In this document: one piece after another, positions 35,602-45,604 of the stretch
Numbering within the stretch: the stretch's first letter is position 1
How the letters are laid out: each line of letters opens with the position of its first letter
Assembly: GCF_950295315.1 (NCBI RefSeq)
Contig: NC_080171.1
Span: forward strand, 96,648,752 to 96,712,751
Source: Erinaceus europaeus
Taxonomy: Eukaryota; Chordata; Mammalia; Eulipotyphla; Erinaceidae
Direction of reading: 5' to 3'
DNA: 64,000 nucleotides
Position numbers and translations under genes: made by a program
Notes under the pieces: generated by a model
What the model saw: only the letters and a program-made list of their open reading frames with translations
The model's database searches: none
Told to the model about the DNA's origin: nothing

Positions 35602-35960
35602 TTTTATTTTATTTTATTTTATTTTATTTTTCCTCCAGGGTTATTGCTGGGCTCGGTGCCTGCACCATAAATCCACTGCTCCTGGAGGCCATTTATTCCC
35701 CCTTTTGTTGCCCTTGTTATTGTAGCCTCATTGTGGTTATTATTATTGCCATTGTTGACATTGTTCGTTGTTGGACAGGACAGAGAGAAATGGAGAGAGG
35801 AGGGGAAGACACAGAGGGGGAGAGAAAGACAGACACCCTCAGACCTGCTTCACCGCCTGTGAAGCGACTCCCCTGCAGATGGGGAGCCAGGGGCTCGAAC
35901 CGGGATCCTCACGCTTTGCGCCACATGTGCTTAACCCACTGCGCCACCGCCTGACCCCCC
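35602..35960 (-). repeat. Type A SINE with 3' module
   Basis: Antisense: (ATTTT)n tail complement, CCTCCAGGGTTATTGCTGG, head ending CCACCGCCTGACCCCCC. Confidence 0.88.
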
Positions 35961-36315
35961 ATTTTTTATTTTATTTTTATTATTTTTTCCCTCCAGGGTT
36001 ATTGTTGGGGCTTGGTGCCTGCATCATGAATCCACTGCTCCTGGAGGTTATTTTCCCCCTTTTATTGTCCTTGTTGTTTATCATTGCTGTTATTATTGTT
36101 GTTGTTATTATTATTGTTGTTATTGCTGTCATTGTTGGACAAAGAGAAATCAAGAGAGGAAGGGAAGACAGAGAGAGGGAGAGAAAGATAGACACCTGCA
36201 GACCTTCTTCACCACTTGTGAAGCTATCCCCCTGCAGATGGGGAGCCGGGGGTTCAAAATGGATCCTTACTCTTTATGTCATGTGCACTTAACCCGCTGA
36301 GCCACTGCCCTGCAC
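35961..36315 (-). repeat. Type A SINE with 3' module
   Basis: Second antisense copy directly behind the first. The pair is bracketed by TACTTTCCTCAT (about 35590-35601 and 36317-36328). Confidence 0.86.
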
Positions 36316-36374
36316 CTACTTTCCTCATATTTGAGAGCTACTATCTACCCATATTTTAAACTCTGACAGGATCT

Positions 36375-36671
36375 TTTTTTTTTTTTGCCTCCAGGGTTAT
36401 CGCTAGTGCTCCATGCCTATGAATCCCCTGCTCCATTTTTTCCATTTTTGTTGTTGTTGTTGTTAGTGTTATTGTTATTATTGCTGCTGCTGTTAGGTAA
36501 TATAGAGAGAAATAGAAGAGGGGAAGACAGAAGAGGGAGAGAAAGATAGATACCTGCAGACCTGCTTCACTACTTGCAGATGGGGAGCCAGCAACTCAAA
36601 CTGGGATCCTTATGCTGGTCCTTGCACTTTGTGCCAGGTGCACTTAATCCACTGAGCTACAGCCCAGCCCC
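36375..36671 (-). repeat. Type A SINE with 3' module
   Basis: Antisense, with a deletion in the module (GCTCCATGCCTATGAATCCC); head ends in ACAGCCCAGCCCCC. Confidence 0.83.
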
Positions 36672-37045
36672 CAAAACTGTCTTCCAAGACAATATTTTTA
36701 GTCTACCTGAATATCAGCTATCAGGCTCAGGCAAAAATTACTAGAGACTTTGTAGCTTCTTCCCACACTGACCCCTAATTTCATCTGCTCTAGTCCTACC
36801 TTTGAGTTTCTGTTTATTAAACAATTTATCCTGCTTTATATATTATCACCTTTCAGCCACCAAGTTGCAAATGCTACTATGATGCCATCCTGACTTTCCT
36901 GGGCAGATAAACTCACCAATGTGTCCCAAAGTCTCACCTCTTCAGAGCCCTACTCCACTAGAGAAAGATAGAAACAGACTGGGGGTGTGGACCCACCTAT
37001 CAACACCCATGTACAACAGAGAAACAATTAAAGAAGCCAGACCTT

Positions 37046-37389
37046 CCGGGGTCGGGCGGTGACGCAGTGGGTTAAGCGCATGTGGCGCAAAGCGCAAGGA
37101 CCGGCGTAAGGATCTCGGTTTGAGCCCCTGGCTCCCCACCTGCAGGGGAGTCGCTTCACAGGCAGTGAAGCAGGTCTGCAGGTGTCTTTCTCTCCCCCTC
37201 TCTGTCTTCCCCTCCTCTCTCCATTCTCTCTGTCCTATCCAACAATGAACAACATCAACAATGGCAATAATAATAACCACAACGAGGCTACAACAAGAGC
37301 AACAAAAGGGGGAAAAAATGGCCTCCAGAAGCGGTGGATTCATGGTGCCAGGCACCGAGCCCAGCAATAACCCTGGAGGAAAAAAAAAA
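37046..37389 (+). repeat. Type A SINE with 3' module, 15-bp TSD
   Basis: Full length; AAGAAGCCAGACCTT at 37031-37045 and 37390-37404. Low divergence. Confidence 0.94.
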
Positions 37390-37439
37390 AAGAAGCCAGA
37401 CCTTTGACCTTCTGCACCCTCAAAAAAGAATATTGCTTC

Positions 37440-37642
37440 CCCCACCTAGAGGGGAGTCGCTTCATAAGAGGTGAAGCAGGTCTGTAGATGTCTATCTTTC
37501 TCTCCCCCTCTGTCTTCCCTTCCTCTCTCCATTTCTCTCTGTCCTATCCAACAATGACAACATCATCATCAACAACAACAATAATAACTACAACAACAAT
37601 AAAACAACAAGGGCAACAAAAGAGAAAATAAATAATAATAAT
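37440..37642 (+). repeat. Type A SINE, 5' truncated, with TSD
   Basis: It starts at CCCACCTAGAGGGGAGTCGC, lacking the tRNA-like head. AAAAGAATATTGCTTC and AAAAGAATTTTGCTTC flank it, so the truncation occurred at insertion. Confidence 0.85.
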
Positions 37643-37807
37643 AAAAGAATTTTGCTTCATACTCTCAGAGGGATAAAGAATACGGAAGTATCCAAGGGAA
37701 GGGATGGGACACAGAACTCTGGTGGAACTGTATTGAATTGTACCCCTATTATCTTACAATCTTGTTAATCATTATTAAATCACTAATAAAAAATTTTTTT
37801 AATAAGG

Positions 37808-38094
37808 GTATCGGGCGGTAGCGCAGTGGGTTAAGTGCAGGTGGCACAAAGTGCAAGGACCGGCAGAAGGATGGCGGTTCGAGCCCCCAACTCCCTACCT
37901 GAAGGGGAGTCGTTTCACAGGTAGTGAAGCAGGTCTGCAGGTGTCTATCTTTCTCTCCCCCTCTCTGTCTTCCCCTCCTCTCTCCATTTCTCTGTGTCCT
38001 ATCCAACAATGACTATATCAATAATAACTACAACAATAAAAACAAGGGTAACAAAAAGGAAATAAATAAATATTTAAAATAAATAAATAAATAA
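37808..38094 (+). repeat. Type A SINE
   Basis: Sense, short-tail form, directly after the L1 tail; head GTATCGGGCGGTAGCGCAGT. Confidence 0.88.
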
Positions 38095-38967
38095 CATCTC
38101 AATCTTTCAATTAGATAGTTGGAATTTACTCTCAAAAGTAATAGATTCAGGGTGATCATCTGTATGTGATGAAGCTTTCATTTGACAATTCATTCATTCA
38201 TCCACTCCTCATTCACTGATGTATGTTTTTACATCTGCCCATGCTGAGTGTAGGGGAAATAGAGATGGGTCAGATCTGAGTCATATTAGGGAGCAAAGGA
38301 GGCAAATAAATACTGATGGGTGAGAACATTAAAGTTACATGCAGGGGAAGGGGCACCTGACAGGGTAACATGGGTCCAGAGGTCAAGATGAGCTCCTGCT
38401 GTAGGCTCTGGGGCTCCATGACCCTGACCTCAGGCTCCTTATGTCGCCATTGGGTGCTTGAGGCTTGCCATCTCCATATGCTGGTGACAGATGCCATCCT
38501 GCCCAGGCCGGGTGTGGCACTGCAGCTGGGTATTGCCTCAGTGTGAGGAAATGGAAAGAAAGAAGGCACAGCTAACTAAGGCCCGGGTCCCAAAGATAGG
38601 GCCAAGGGCACCCACCCTTCCCTAGAAACACTCTGGTTACCAGGATATAGTTCGTCACCTTGCAGCTGGCCTGGTCCATGTTGCAGTGAACTTGAATGCA
38701 CTGGGATTATCTAGTGTCTCTCTTACTCCTGGGGATCATAGAAGTGCCTGCCTCCAAGTGTTAACATGTCTCCTCAGCTTTAGAGATGTGAACAGAGACC
38801 CTAGGACCCAGATGGTTACCCAGGCCTTGCTCACCCAGAAGTTCACTATTTCATTTTATTATGTGACACAAAGAGAGAAAGCAGTGCATCACTCTACCAT
38901 TTAAGATATTCTGTTTGTTGTCGCTGAGATTCACTATTCTGGACTGGCTTTTTCACATAAAAATAAA
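38095..38967. other. Flank with an L2-like stretch
   Basis: About 870 bases. 38180-38340 resembles the L2 3' end (ATTCATTCATTCATCCACTC, later GAAATAGAGATGGGTCAG). A possible antisense type D remnant lies near 38840-38905. Open frames around 38270-38570 have no recognisable homology. Confidence 0.4.
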
Positions 38968-39176
38968 TGCAGGGGTCTAACAGTGGAGCACCTGGTTAAG
39001 AGTACATATCACCATGTGCAAGGACTGGGGTTCAAACCCCACTCCTTGCCTGATGGGGGGGATGCTTCCTGAGTGGTGAAGCAGGCCTGCAGGTGTGTCT
39101 TTCCTCTCCCTTCTCTATCTCCCCTCCCCTCTCCATTTCTCTCTGTCCCGTCAAATAAAAAGAGAGAGAGAGAAAT
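38968..39176 (+). repeat. Type B SINE
   Basis: GTCTAACAGTGGAGCACCTG head, GGTTCAAACCCCACTCCTTG, tail AAATAAAAAGAGAGAG. Confidence 0.75.
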
Positions 39177-39212
39177 ACAAAGACAGGAACAGACAAAGAA
39201 ACAGAAGGAGAA

Positions 39213-39356
39213 TGGCTGGGCAGTGATACACATGGCCCCGTGGACCCGGACCCCCTGCAGGGTGGGTAACTTCATGAGTGGTGAAACAATGCTGCAGGTG
39301 TCTCTCTCTATCTTCCCCTTCCCTCTCAATTTTTCTCTGCCAATCAAAAAAGTTAA
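39213..39356 (+). repeat. Type B SINE with internal deletion
   Basis: GGCTGGGCAGTGATACACAT joined to GACCCGGACCCCCTGCAGGG; body and end present, box B region lost. Confidence 0.65.
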
Positions 39357-39478
39357 GAACAAATTAGCAAATAAACAACATTGCATCAAAGCTTCCCCAA
39401 GTGCTGTGGGGGCTAGATTTGAACCTGAGTCTTGTGTATGGCAAAGCAGGCACCCTCTCAGGAGAACTATCTTGTTGG

Positions 39479-39587
39479 TCCCTATTTATTTCCATTTTTC
39501 CTATTTGTGTACAGTTGTGGGGATCAAACTTAGTGCTTCACACACACACAAGCATGCACTCTACTGGCTGACCCACTTCTCCAGCCC
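39479..39587 (-). repeat. Type E tRNA-like SINE
   Basis: Antisense: TGTGGGGATCAAACTTAGTG, GCATGCACTCTACTGGCTGA, CACTTCTCCAGCCC. Confidence 0.55.
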
Positions 39588-39708
39588 TGTCTATGCTCAT
39601 AGCTACTAGGAGGGTAGATTTCATTTCAAATTTCCTTTTAAGCAGACCACAGTGGACTTTACAATAGCTTCCAGAGAGCATGGATGTTACACAAAGAAAG
39701 GTAGTCTT

Positions 39709-39935
39709 GGGCCCAGGTGGTGGTACACCTGGTTGAGTGCATGTGTTATAATGTGTAAGGATTCAGGTTCAAGCCCCGAGTCCCCACCTGCAGGAGGAAA
39801 GCTTGTGAGTGGTGAAGCAGGGCTGTAGGTGTCTCTCTCTCTCTGTCTCTCCCCCTCTTTATCACCCCTATCCTCTCTATTTCTGACTGTGTCTAGCCAA
39901 TAAATATAGTTATTAAAAAAAAGAGAGAGAGAGAG
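39709..39935 (+). repeat. Type B SINE
   Basis: GGCCCAGGTGGTGGTACACC head, complete body, A8-(GA)n end; AGGTAGTCT on both sides. Confidence 0.83.
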
Positions 39936-40419
39936 AGGTAGTCTCTAAACATGTGTTTCTGAAATTTCTGTTTAAGAAATGGGCTTAATGTTTTTTAAAA
40001 GGATGTTGCAAGGCTTGTCTGCTAAAAATATTTAAGTGTAAGAGCTCGGAAACCCTTGGAGGCCGGAAACAGTAATGATTGCAAAGCACTCAGCAGAGAT
40101 GTCTGCCAATTCCCAGACCAGCTGAGGGAGCCCAGGCCCTGTCCCAAAGGAGCCCTTGGGGAGCTTCCACCCCCTGAGAGGCTCTGGCCAAAGCCACTTC
40201 CGCCAACTCGCCTAAGCTTTGAGCCTGCCTGGCAGCTGCTCAGCTGCCCAGCAGTGATTTTTGCCCTGTTGTGCTGGGAGCTATCCCACAGTCTGAGGCC
40301 TGGCTTGAGTTATTTCTCTGTCTCCCAGTGGAACTGAGGGGAGAGGTGGGGCCTAGATGCATACATCCTGGGTTCAAATCCGACCTCTCCTTTCTAGAGG
40401 TCCACAAGTATAGGCTGTG
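39936..40419. other. Unassigned GC-richer island
   Basis: About 480 bases with no repeat recognised. A 93-codon open frame at 40056-40337 shows no motif I know. Confidence 0.4.
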
Positions 40420-40580
40420 AAACCAGACCCAGATTATGCTCAGACTTCACCACTTCACAGCCATGTGGCCTTGGCAAATTTATTACCCTCTGTGATTTAG
40501 TCATTAACTTATCTGTCCAATAAACAAAGCATTAAAAACAGTGTCTGACTGACTAAGAGCCCAGTAAATGTGAGGTAACA
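40420..40580 (+). repeat. MIR-like element
   Basis: Sense MIR pattern: AGACTTCACCACTTCACAGC, CATGTGGCCTTGGCAAATTT, AGTGTCTGACTGACTAAGAG, CCCAGTAAATGTG. Confidence 0.6.
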
Positions 40581-40605
40581 CCCTCACTATGCCTTTGAGG
40601 GTAGT

Positions 40606-40800
40606 TGTTTTGTTGTTGTTTGTTTGTTTTGTCGCTGGGGCTTGGTGCCAGCACTATGAACCCACTACTCCTGGTGGCCATTTTATTGGATAGGACAGAG
40701 TAAAATTGAGAGAGAAGAGAAAGATACCTGCAGACCCACTTCACCACTTGTGAAGGGGACTCCCTGCGGGGGGGGGGGGGGGCTTGAACCCAGATCCTTG
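40606..40800 (-). repeat. Type A SINE with 3' module, shortened
   Basis: Antisense: GTCGCTGGGGCTTGGTGCCA, TATTGGATAGGACAGAGTAA, ending after a G15 run and GGCTTGAACCCAGATCC. Confidence 0.78.
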
Positions 40801-40804
40801 AGCG

Positions 40805-40900
40805 ATGCCCCTTTGCCTTAGTTTCCTCATTTGTGAAAAGAGAATGATCAGTTCACTGATGAGTGATGCGATGAAGTGAGACAAGGCACTTTCTCAGCAG
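40805..40900 (+). repeat. MIR-like fragment
   Basis: TTGCCTTAGTTTCCTCATTT followed by GTGAAAAGAGAATGATCAG, a sense MIR pattern. Confidence 0.5.
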
Positions 40901-41011
40901 TCTCCAAAAATTAGTGAATAGTCAACAGATTATTAGCAACATTTTATTATCCCAAAGCCATTCTGAGAGACCCACACTCTGGAAAAAGAAAATCACCTAA
41001 AAAGGTTAAAG

Positions 41012-41201
41012 AATTGAAAAAAAAAAAAAAAAAAGAACTGGGCCATCTGGGTCCATACTCCCAAAGGGATAAAGAATGGGAAAGCTATCAAGGGAAAGGA
41101 TTGGATACAGAGTTTTGGAGGTGGGAATTGTATGGAGTAGTGCCCCTCTTATCCTATGGTCTTGTCAATATTTTCATTTTATAAATAAAAATTTTAAAAA
41201 A
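41012..41201 (+). mobile_element. L1 3' end fragment
   Basis: GGGTCCATACTCCCAAAGGG, AATGGGAAAGCTATCAAGGG, GCCCCTCTTATCCTATGG and an A-rich tail match the 3' UTR of the L1 at 24736-30059 (opposite strand there). 5' truncated. Confidence 0.85.
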
Positions 41202-41306
41202 TGGGGCCAGAGAAATAGCACCATTAATAGCACAGGCTTTCATGTCTGAGGCCCTGAGGCCTCAGATTCAGTGTAGCCAGAGCTGAGCAGTATTGTGGAA
41301 AGAAGG
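41202..41306 (+). repeat. Type C SINE, diverged
   Basis: GAAATAGCACCATTAATAGC head, CCAGAGCTGAGCAGTATTGT end. Confidence 0.65.
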
Positions 41307-41317
41307 CAAGAAAGAGT

Positions 41318-41615
41318 GGTTCAGGAGGTGGCACAGTGGATAAAGCACTGGACTCTAAAGCATGAAGTTCTGAGTTCTATCTTTTTAAATATTTTATTTA
41401 TTTACTTATGAGAAATATAGGAGAAGAGAGAACCAGATATCACTCTGGTACATGTGCTGCCAGGGATTGAACTTGGGACCTCATGTTTGAGAATCCAGTG
41501 CTTTATCCATTGCACCACCTCCCAGACCACATGAAGTTCTGAGTTCTATCCCCAGCAGTACATGTATCAGAGTGGTTATTTATCTCTTCTTATCCCTCTC
41601 ATAAATAAAAAAATA
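41318..41615 (+). repeat. Type D SINE interrupted by another type D
   Basis: Two parts (41318-41381, 41551-41615): GGAGGTGGCACAGTGGATAA head, CCCCAGCAGTACATGTATCA, AT-rich tail. Confidence 0.88.
41382..41529 (-). repeat. Type D SINE inside a type D SINE, 21-bp TSD
   Basis: Antisense copy in a sense host. A 21-base TSD beginning CATGAAGTTCTGAGTTC lies at 41361-41381 and 41530-41550. Confidence 0.93.
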
Positions 41616-41639
41616 AAATATCAAAAGGGAAAAGGGAAA

Positions 41640-42900
41640 GAAAAAGGAAGAAATGAGGGAAAGAAGGAAGGAAGGAAGGGAGGAATGAGTGAAAGAAAAG
41701 ATTAGATTAGTGAGAAGAGAGGCAGAGCTGTGCCATTTGAGTTTCTAGAACAAAGGTGGCAAGAACTCTGAGACTCTAAACCCTGTAGTAAACATCTAAT
41801 GTTGGCACAGGGACATAGAACTAGAACTGAAGAGTAGAATGGAAAGCAGCTTGTTCAGAAACAGAGGCTGATGACTGGCCCAGCAGCAGTGTGGGCATAG
41901 GAAGAGGCTGGTGGAGGGGCTTAGGGATTGGGCTGGGGTGGAGGGCAGCCTGGAATCTGAGCCTGTGGGTGGAACAGGGAGGGGCAGGGTTCCAATGTGG
42001 CCCTGAGCTCAGGCGTGTCCCTGCCCCTCTGAGTCGTTCTTTCCTCATCTGCTAAGTGGATCCAGTGATAATCAATGACTCAAAGGACACGTGTGTTCCA
42101 CACCAGGCACATGTGCTCAGTAACTAGGCTGTTGTTATGACAACCTGGTGTGAGAGAAGCTGGGGATAGAGCCTCCTGATTGTACCTGAGACAGACAGAC
42201 AGATGGCATGGGACAGAGAAGCACCTGAGCTCTCTGGTATACTAAGCTTCCCTCCTGGCTCCCTCTGCTGGCATTGTGGACTGGAGCCATTCCGCTGAGT
42301 CCTAAGTGGAGAAGCAGATTTCCCAGCCTGGGGTGAACCTGAGCTTGGTGCCAGTGAGCACCCAAGAGGGACCTAGTGGGTGAGGCTGTCCTCCCAAACA
42401 CCTCCCACCATGCCTTACAAACTACTGCTTCCTGAAAACTGATTGGGTCCTGCCTCCACCCAGCAGGTATCAGGCTCATGACCTGGTCCTCCCTGGAGCC
42501 CAGACTTCCACCTTGCCTTGCTGGGAGTACTACCAGTAGCCTCAATCCCCTCCCAGCACTGAGGCCTTGGCCTCTAGCCACAGAAGCCCTGTTGGGGCCT
42601 GTCATTCTGGCCTACTTTGTCCTCCACAGGGATTCACTCCACCAGTTTTAATTACAAATTTTGAATTGACTATGTGCCAGGCCCTGCACTGAGCTCTTGC
42701 GTAGAATGTGAGCAATGAGCCTGTGAGGTGTGCTCCAGGGTCCCATTCCTAGACTCAGAGACAGCACACATCCAGGACACAGTGATGGTCCAAGCCTGGC
42801 ACATCCATGCCATATGGCCTTGACTCTAATTGTGTTCCTCTGGCGTGGATGTCTGCAGACTTAGGTTCTGCTTCCCCCGGTGACCTTGGACTACCTTCCT
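41640..42900. other. Flank with few repeats
   Basis: About 1.2 kb of GC-richer DNA with no recognised gene. It has a (GGAA)n run (41660-41695), a probable sense MIR (about 42015-42135, TTTCCTCATCTGCTAAGTGG) and an L2/MIR-like word near 42668 (ACTATGTGCCAGGCCCTGCA). A minus-strand open frame at 42135-42605 has no known motif. Confidence 0.45.
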
Positions 42901-43123
42901 TTATTTTTTTATTTAGATAGATAGATTTATTTATTATTGAATAAATACAGAGATGAATTGAGAAGGAAGGAGAGATAGAGAAGGAGAGAGACCAAGAGAC
43001 ACCTGTAGCCCTGCTTCACCACTGATGAAGCTTCTCCCTACAGGTGGGGACCAGGGACTTGAGCCTGGGCCCCTGTGCACAGTAATGTGTGCACTTAACC
43101 AGGTGCACTACCACCTGTCCCCC
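42901..43123 (-). repeat. Type B SINE
   Basis: Antisense: GATTTATTTATTATTGAATA, GAAGCTTCTCCCTACAGGTG, ending CACTACCACCTGTCCCCC. Confidence 0.83.
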
Positions 43124-43247
43124 TTGGGCCACCTTCCAACAGCAGAGATGAGCCCTGTCCTGTGTCTCCTAAAGGAGACCATAGACTACTACTATATTAC
43201 TCCCTGTATCTGTCATGGTGCTCCTCATAAAGAACCAGTAGATTATA

Positions 43248-43450
43248 GGGAGTGAGGTAGTGGTGCATCTGGGTAAGTACACATATTAACATGTGCAAGG
43301 ACCCAGGTTCCAGCCCCCGCTCTCCACCTGCAGGTGGGGGACACTTAATGAGTCGTGAAGCAGGTCTGCAGGTTCTATCTTTCTCTCTCACTCTGCCTCC
43401 CCCACCCCTCCCAATTTCTCTCTGTCCTATTCAATTGAAAAATAGAATTA
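43248..43450 (+). repeat. Type B/A hybrid SINE
   Basis: Head AGGTAGTGGTGCATCTGGGT (B-like); the body with GTGAAGCAGGTCTGCAGGTT and CTGTCCTATTCAATTG is A-like. It shares outer flanks with the next copy. Confidence 0.72.
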
Positions 43451-43815
43451 GGGGTCGGGCGGTAGCACAGCAGGTTAAGAATATGTGGCACAAAACACAA
43501 GGACCGGCATAATGATCCTGGTTCAAGGCCCCGACCCCCCACCTGCAGGGGAGTCGCTTCACAGGTGGTGAAGCAGGTCTGCAGGTGTCTATCTTTCTCT
43601 CCCCCCTCTGTCTTCCCCTCCTCTCTCAATTTCTCTCTGTCCTATCCAACAATGAATGACATCAACAGCAACAATAATAACCACAACACTACAACAACAA
43701 GGGCAACAAAAGGGGGGGAATAAAAGGCCTCCAGGAGCGGTGGATTTATGATGCAGGCACTGAGCCCCAGAAATAACCCTGGAAGCAAAAAATAAAAAAG
43801 AGAAAAAGAATTAAA
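43451..43815 (+). repeat. Type A SINE with 3' module
   Basis: Full length. A 19-base repeat (43229-43247 and 43816-43834) brackets this copy together with the preceding one, so it landed in that copy's tail. Confidence 0.9.
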
Positions 43816-43830
43816 AAAGAACCAGTAGAT

Positions 43831-43866
<36 letters not shown>

Positions 43867-43870
43867 TATC
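43831..43870. repeat. (AT)n microsatellite
   Basis: About 19 AT units with one GT interruption. Confidence 0.95.
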
Positions 43871-43884
43871 TGCACATGAAGCAC

Positions 43885-44012
43885 CAAAGGTGCTTGAGTC
43901 TTCAAAGTGTTGAGGACTCAAGTGCAGGGCTCTGAATTCAATCCCCAGCATTAAATGTACCAAAGTGATACTCTGGTTCTTTTCCCTTTCTCTTTCCTAT
44001 AAATATATAAAT
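43885..44012 (+). repeat. Type D SINE, diverged
   Basis: GAATTCAATCCCCAGCATTA, AATGTACCAAAGTGATACTC, AAATATATAAATATAG tail. Confidence 0.65.
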
Positions 44013-44021
44013 ATAGTTTTG

Positions 44022-44300
44022 GGGGCCGGGCTGTGGCACACTGAGTTAAATGTAGAGTGTAAAGCGCAAGGATCCCAGTTCAATGCCCAGGCTTCCCACC
44101 TGTAGGGGGGTCGCTTCACAAGCTGTCAAGCAGGTCTGCAGATGTCTTAACTTTCTCTCCTCCTCTCTGTCTTCCCCTCTCTCTCAATTTCTCTCTATCC
44201 TATCCAACAACACAGCAACAACAATAATAGCAACAACTATGGAAAAAAGATACCGCCAGGAACAAGCCCCAGCCATAAACCTGCAGGCAAGAAAAAAACA
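44022..44300 (+). repeat. Type A SINE with shortened 3' module
   Basis: Sense: GGGGCCGGGCTGTGGCACAC head; the module is reduced to CCGCCAGGAACAAGCCCCAG. Confidence 0.78.
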
Positions 44301-44315
44301 ATATATATATATATG

Positions 44316-44679
44316 TTTTATTTGGGGGTTTGCCTCCAGGGTTATTGCTGGGGCTCGGTGCCTACACTATGAATCCACTGCTCCTGGAGGCTATTTTTTC
44401 CCCCTTTTGTTGCCCCCCTTTTTTTAAATCATTGTGTGGTTATTGTCATTATAGATGCCGTTGTTGGCTAGGACAGAGAGAAATGGAGAGAGGAGGGGAA
44501 GACAGAGGGGGAGAGAAAGACAGACACCTGCAGACCTGTTTCACTGCTTGTGACATGACACACACACACACACACCCCCCGCAAGTGGGGAGCCAGGGGC
44601 TAGAACTGGAATCCTTATTCTGGTCCCTGCACTTTGCACCATGTGTGCTTAAACCACTGTGCTACCACCCAACCCCCCC
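44316..44679 (-). repeat. Type A SINE with 3' module
   Basis: Antisense: GCCTCCAGGGTTATTGCTGG, body with a CA run (44563-44578), head ending CTACCACCCAACCCCCC. ATAAATATAGTTTT brackets this and the preceding copy. Confidence 0.85.
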
Positions 44680-44723
44680 ATAAATATAGTTTTTAAAATA
44701 TCTGCAGAAATAAATATATGTGC

Positions 44724-44938
44724 AGCCTGGGAGTTGGCATAGTAGATAAAGTGTCAGACTCTCAAACATGTGGCTCCAAGTTTAGTTGCTGGCATTACGT
44801 GTGCCAGAGCAAGGTTCACATTGTCTCGCTCTCCCCTCTTCTCCCTATCGCTCACAAAAAAATAAACTTCTGGCATCACATGTGGCATAGTGATGCTCTG
44901 GATTCTCAGTCTCCTTCCCATTAATAAATCAATAAACA
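44724..44938 (+). repeat. Type D SINE and a second type D 3' fragment
   Basis: 44724-44868 is one copy (GGGAGTTGGCATAGTAGATA head). 44869-44938 repeats the end of the family (GCATCACATGTGGCATAGTG, AATAAATCAATAAAC). Confidence 0.68.
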
Positions 44939-44978
44939 AATGAAAGAGAGGAAAGTAGAAAGGAGAGAAAGAAATGGT

Positions 44979-45015
44979 GTCAGGATGGCCGAGTGGTCTA
45001 AGGCACTGCGTTCAG
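44979..45015 (+). pseudogene. 3'-truncated tRNA-Leu(CAG) retropseudogene with 18-bp TSD
   Basis: GTCAGGATGGCCGAGTGGTC begins a 37-base match to the 5' half of tRNA-Leu: acceptor strand, D-arm and the 5' half of the anticodon arm (CTGCG then TTCAG). It stops inside the anticodon loop. The 18 bases AGAAAGGAGAGAAAGAAA stand before (44957-44974) and after (45014-45031). A truncated tRNA without an A tail, flanked by direct repeats, fits the class of tailless retropseudogenes known from mammals. TGGT (44975-44978) between the left repeat and the tRNA start is unexplained. It cannot be a functional tRNA gene because the 3' half is missing. Confidence 0.88.
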
Positions 45016-45027
45016 AAAGGAGAGAAA

Positions 45028-45037
45028 GAAAGGAGGA

Positions 45038-45085
<48 letters not shown>

Positions 45086-45100
45086 AAAAAGGAAGGAAGG
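45028..45100 (+). repeat. (GAAA)n microsatellite
   Basis: About 13 GAAA units followed by GGAA variants. Confidence 0.93.
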
Positions 45101-45180
45101 AAAAGAAAGAAGGGTAAGTTCTCTGAGAATATATCATCCTAGGTGGACAAGCCATTATAATTTTTAAATATATACATATA

Positions 45181-45428
45181 TTTTAATTTTTTAATATTTA
45201 TTTTCCATTTTGTTGCCCTTGTTGTTTCTTTAAAATATTTTTTACTAATTTATATATTATTGGGTAGAAACAGAAAAATCAAGAGAAATGGAGGAGACAC
45301 ACAGAGAGAGACCTACAGCACTCATTCTACTGTTCATGAAGCTTCCCTGTAGGTGGGGACTGGAGACTTGAACCCAGGTCCTCGTGCATTGTAATATATG
45401 TGCTCAATCAGGTGTGCCACTGCCAGCT
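45181..45428 (-). repeat. Type A tail fragment and type B SINE
   Basis: 45181-45228 is only the 3' end of an antisense type A (CCATTTTGTTGCCCTTGTTG). 45230-45428 is an antisense type B (CATGAAGCTTCCCTGTAGGT, GGTGTGCCACTGCCAGC). Confidence 0.73.
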
Positions 45429-45451
45429 GTTATAATTTTTTAACATTCTCT

Positions 45452-45604
45452 TTTTATAAGATTTTATTTATTTATTCATGAGAAATGATAGGAGAAAGAG
45501 AAAGAACCAGACATCACTCTGGTACATGTGCTGCCGGGGATTGAACTTGGGATCTCATGCTTGAGAGCCCAAAGCCTTATCCACTGCGCTATCTCCTGGA
45601 CCAC
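45452..45604 (-). repeat. Type D SINE with TSD
   Basis: Antisense, complete; TTATAATTTTTTAA occurs on both sides (from 45430 and from 45609). Confidence 0.9.

Larger units (their letters stand above)
33962..37807 (+). mobile_element. Older L1 3' end with long 3' UTR, split by six SINEs
   Basis: The non-SINE sequence reads continuously across the insertions (for example TACTTTCCTCAT on both sides of 35602-36315). It ends like other L1 3' ends here: CCAATGTGTCCCAAAGTCTC, then GAGGGATAAAGAATACGGAA, then ATTAAATCACTAATAAAA. A middle part (about 35090-35180) matches 60640-60735 (CAGAGGTCACACAGGCTCCT). Unlike the L1 at 24736-30059, it has more than 1.5 kb of 3' UTR. No ORF2 is left. The assignment of 33962-34700 rests only on continuity. 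Confidence 0.65.

Noticed and set aside
40056..40337. 93-codon open frame in a repeat-poor island
   Set aside because: No known motif, no splice sites or conserved pattern visible; chance ORF in GC-richer DNA.
42135..42605. 156-codon minus-strand open frame
   Set aside because: No recognisable domain; the region is GC-rich with few stops, and nothing supports translation.
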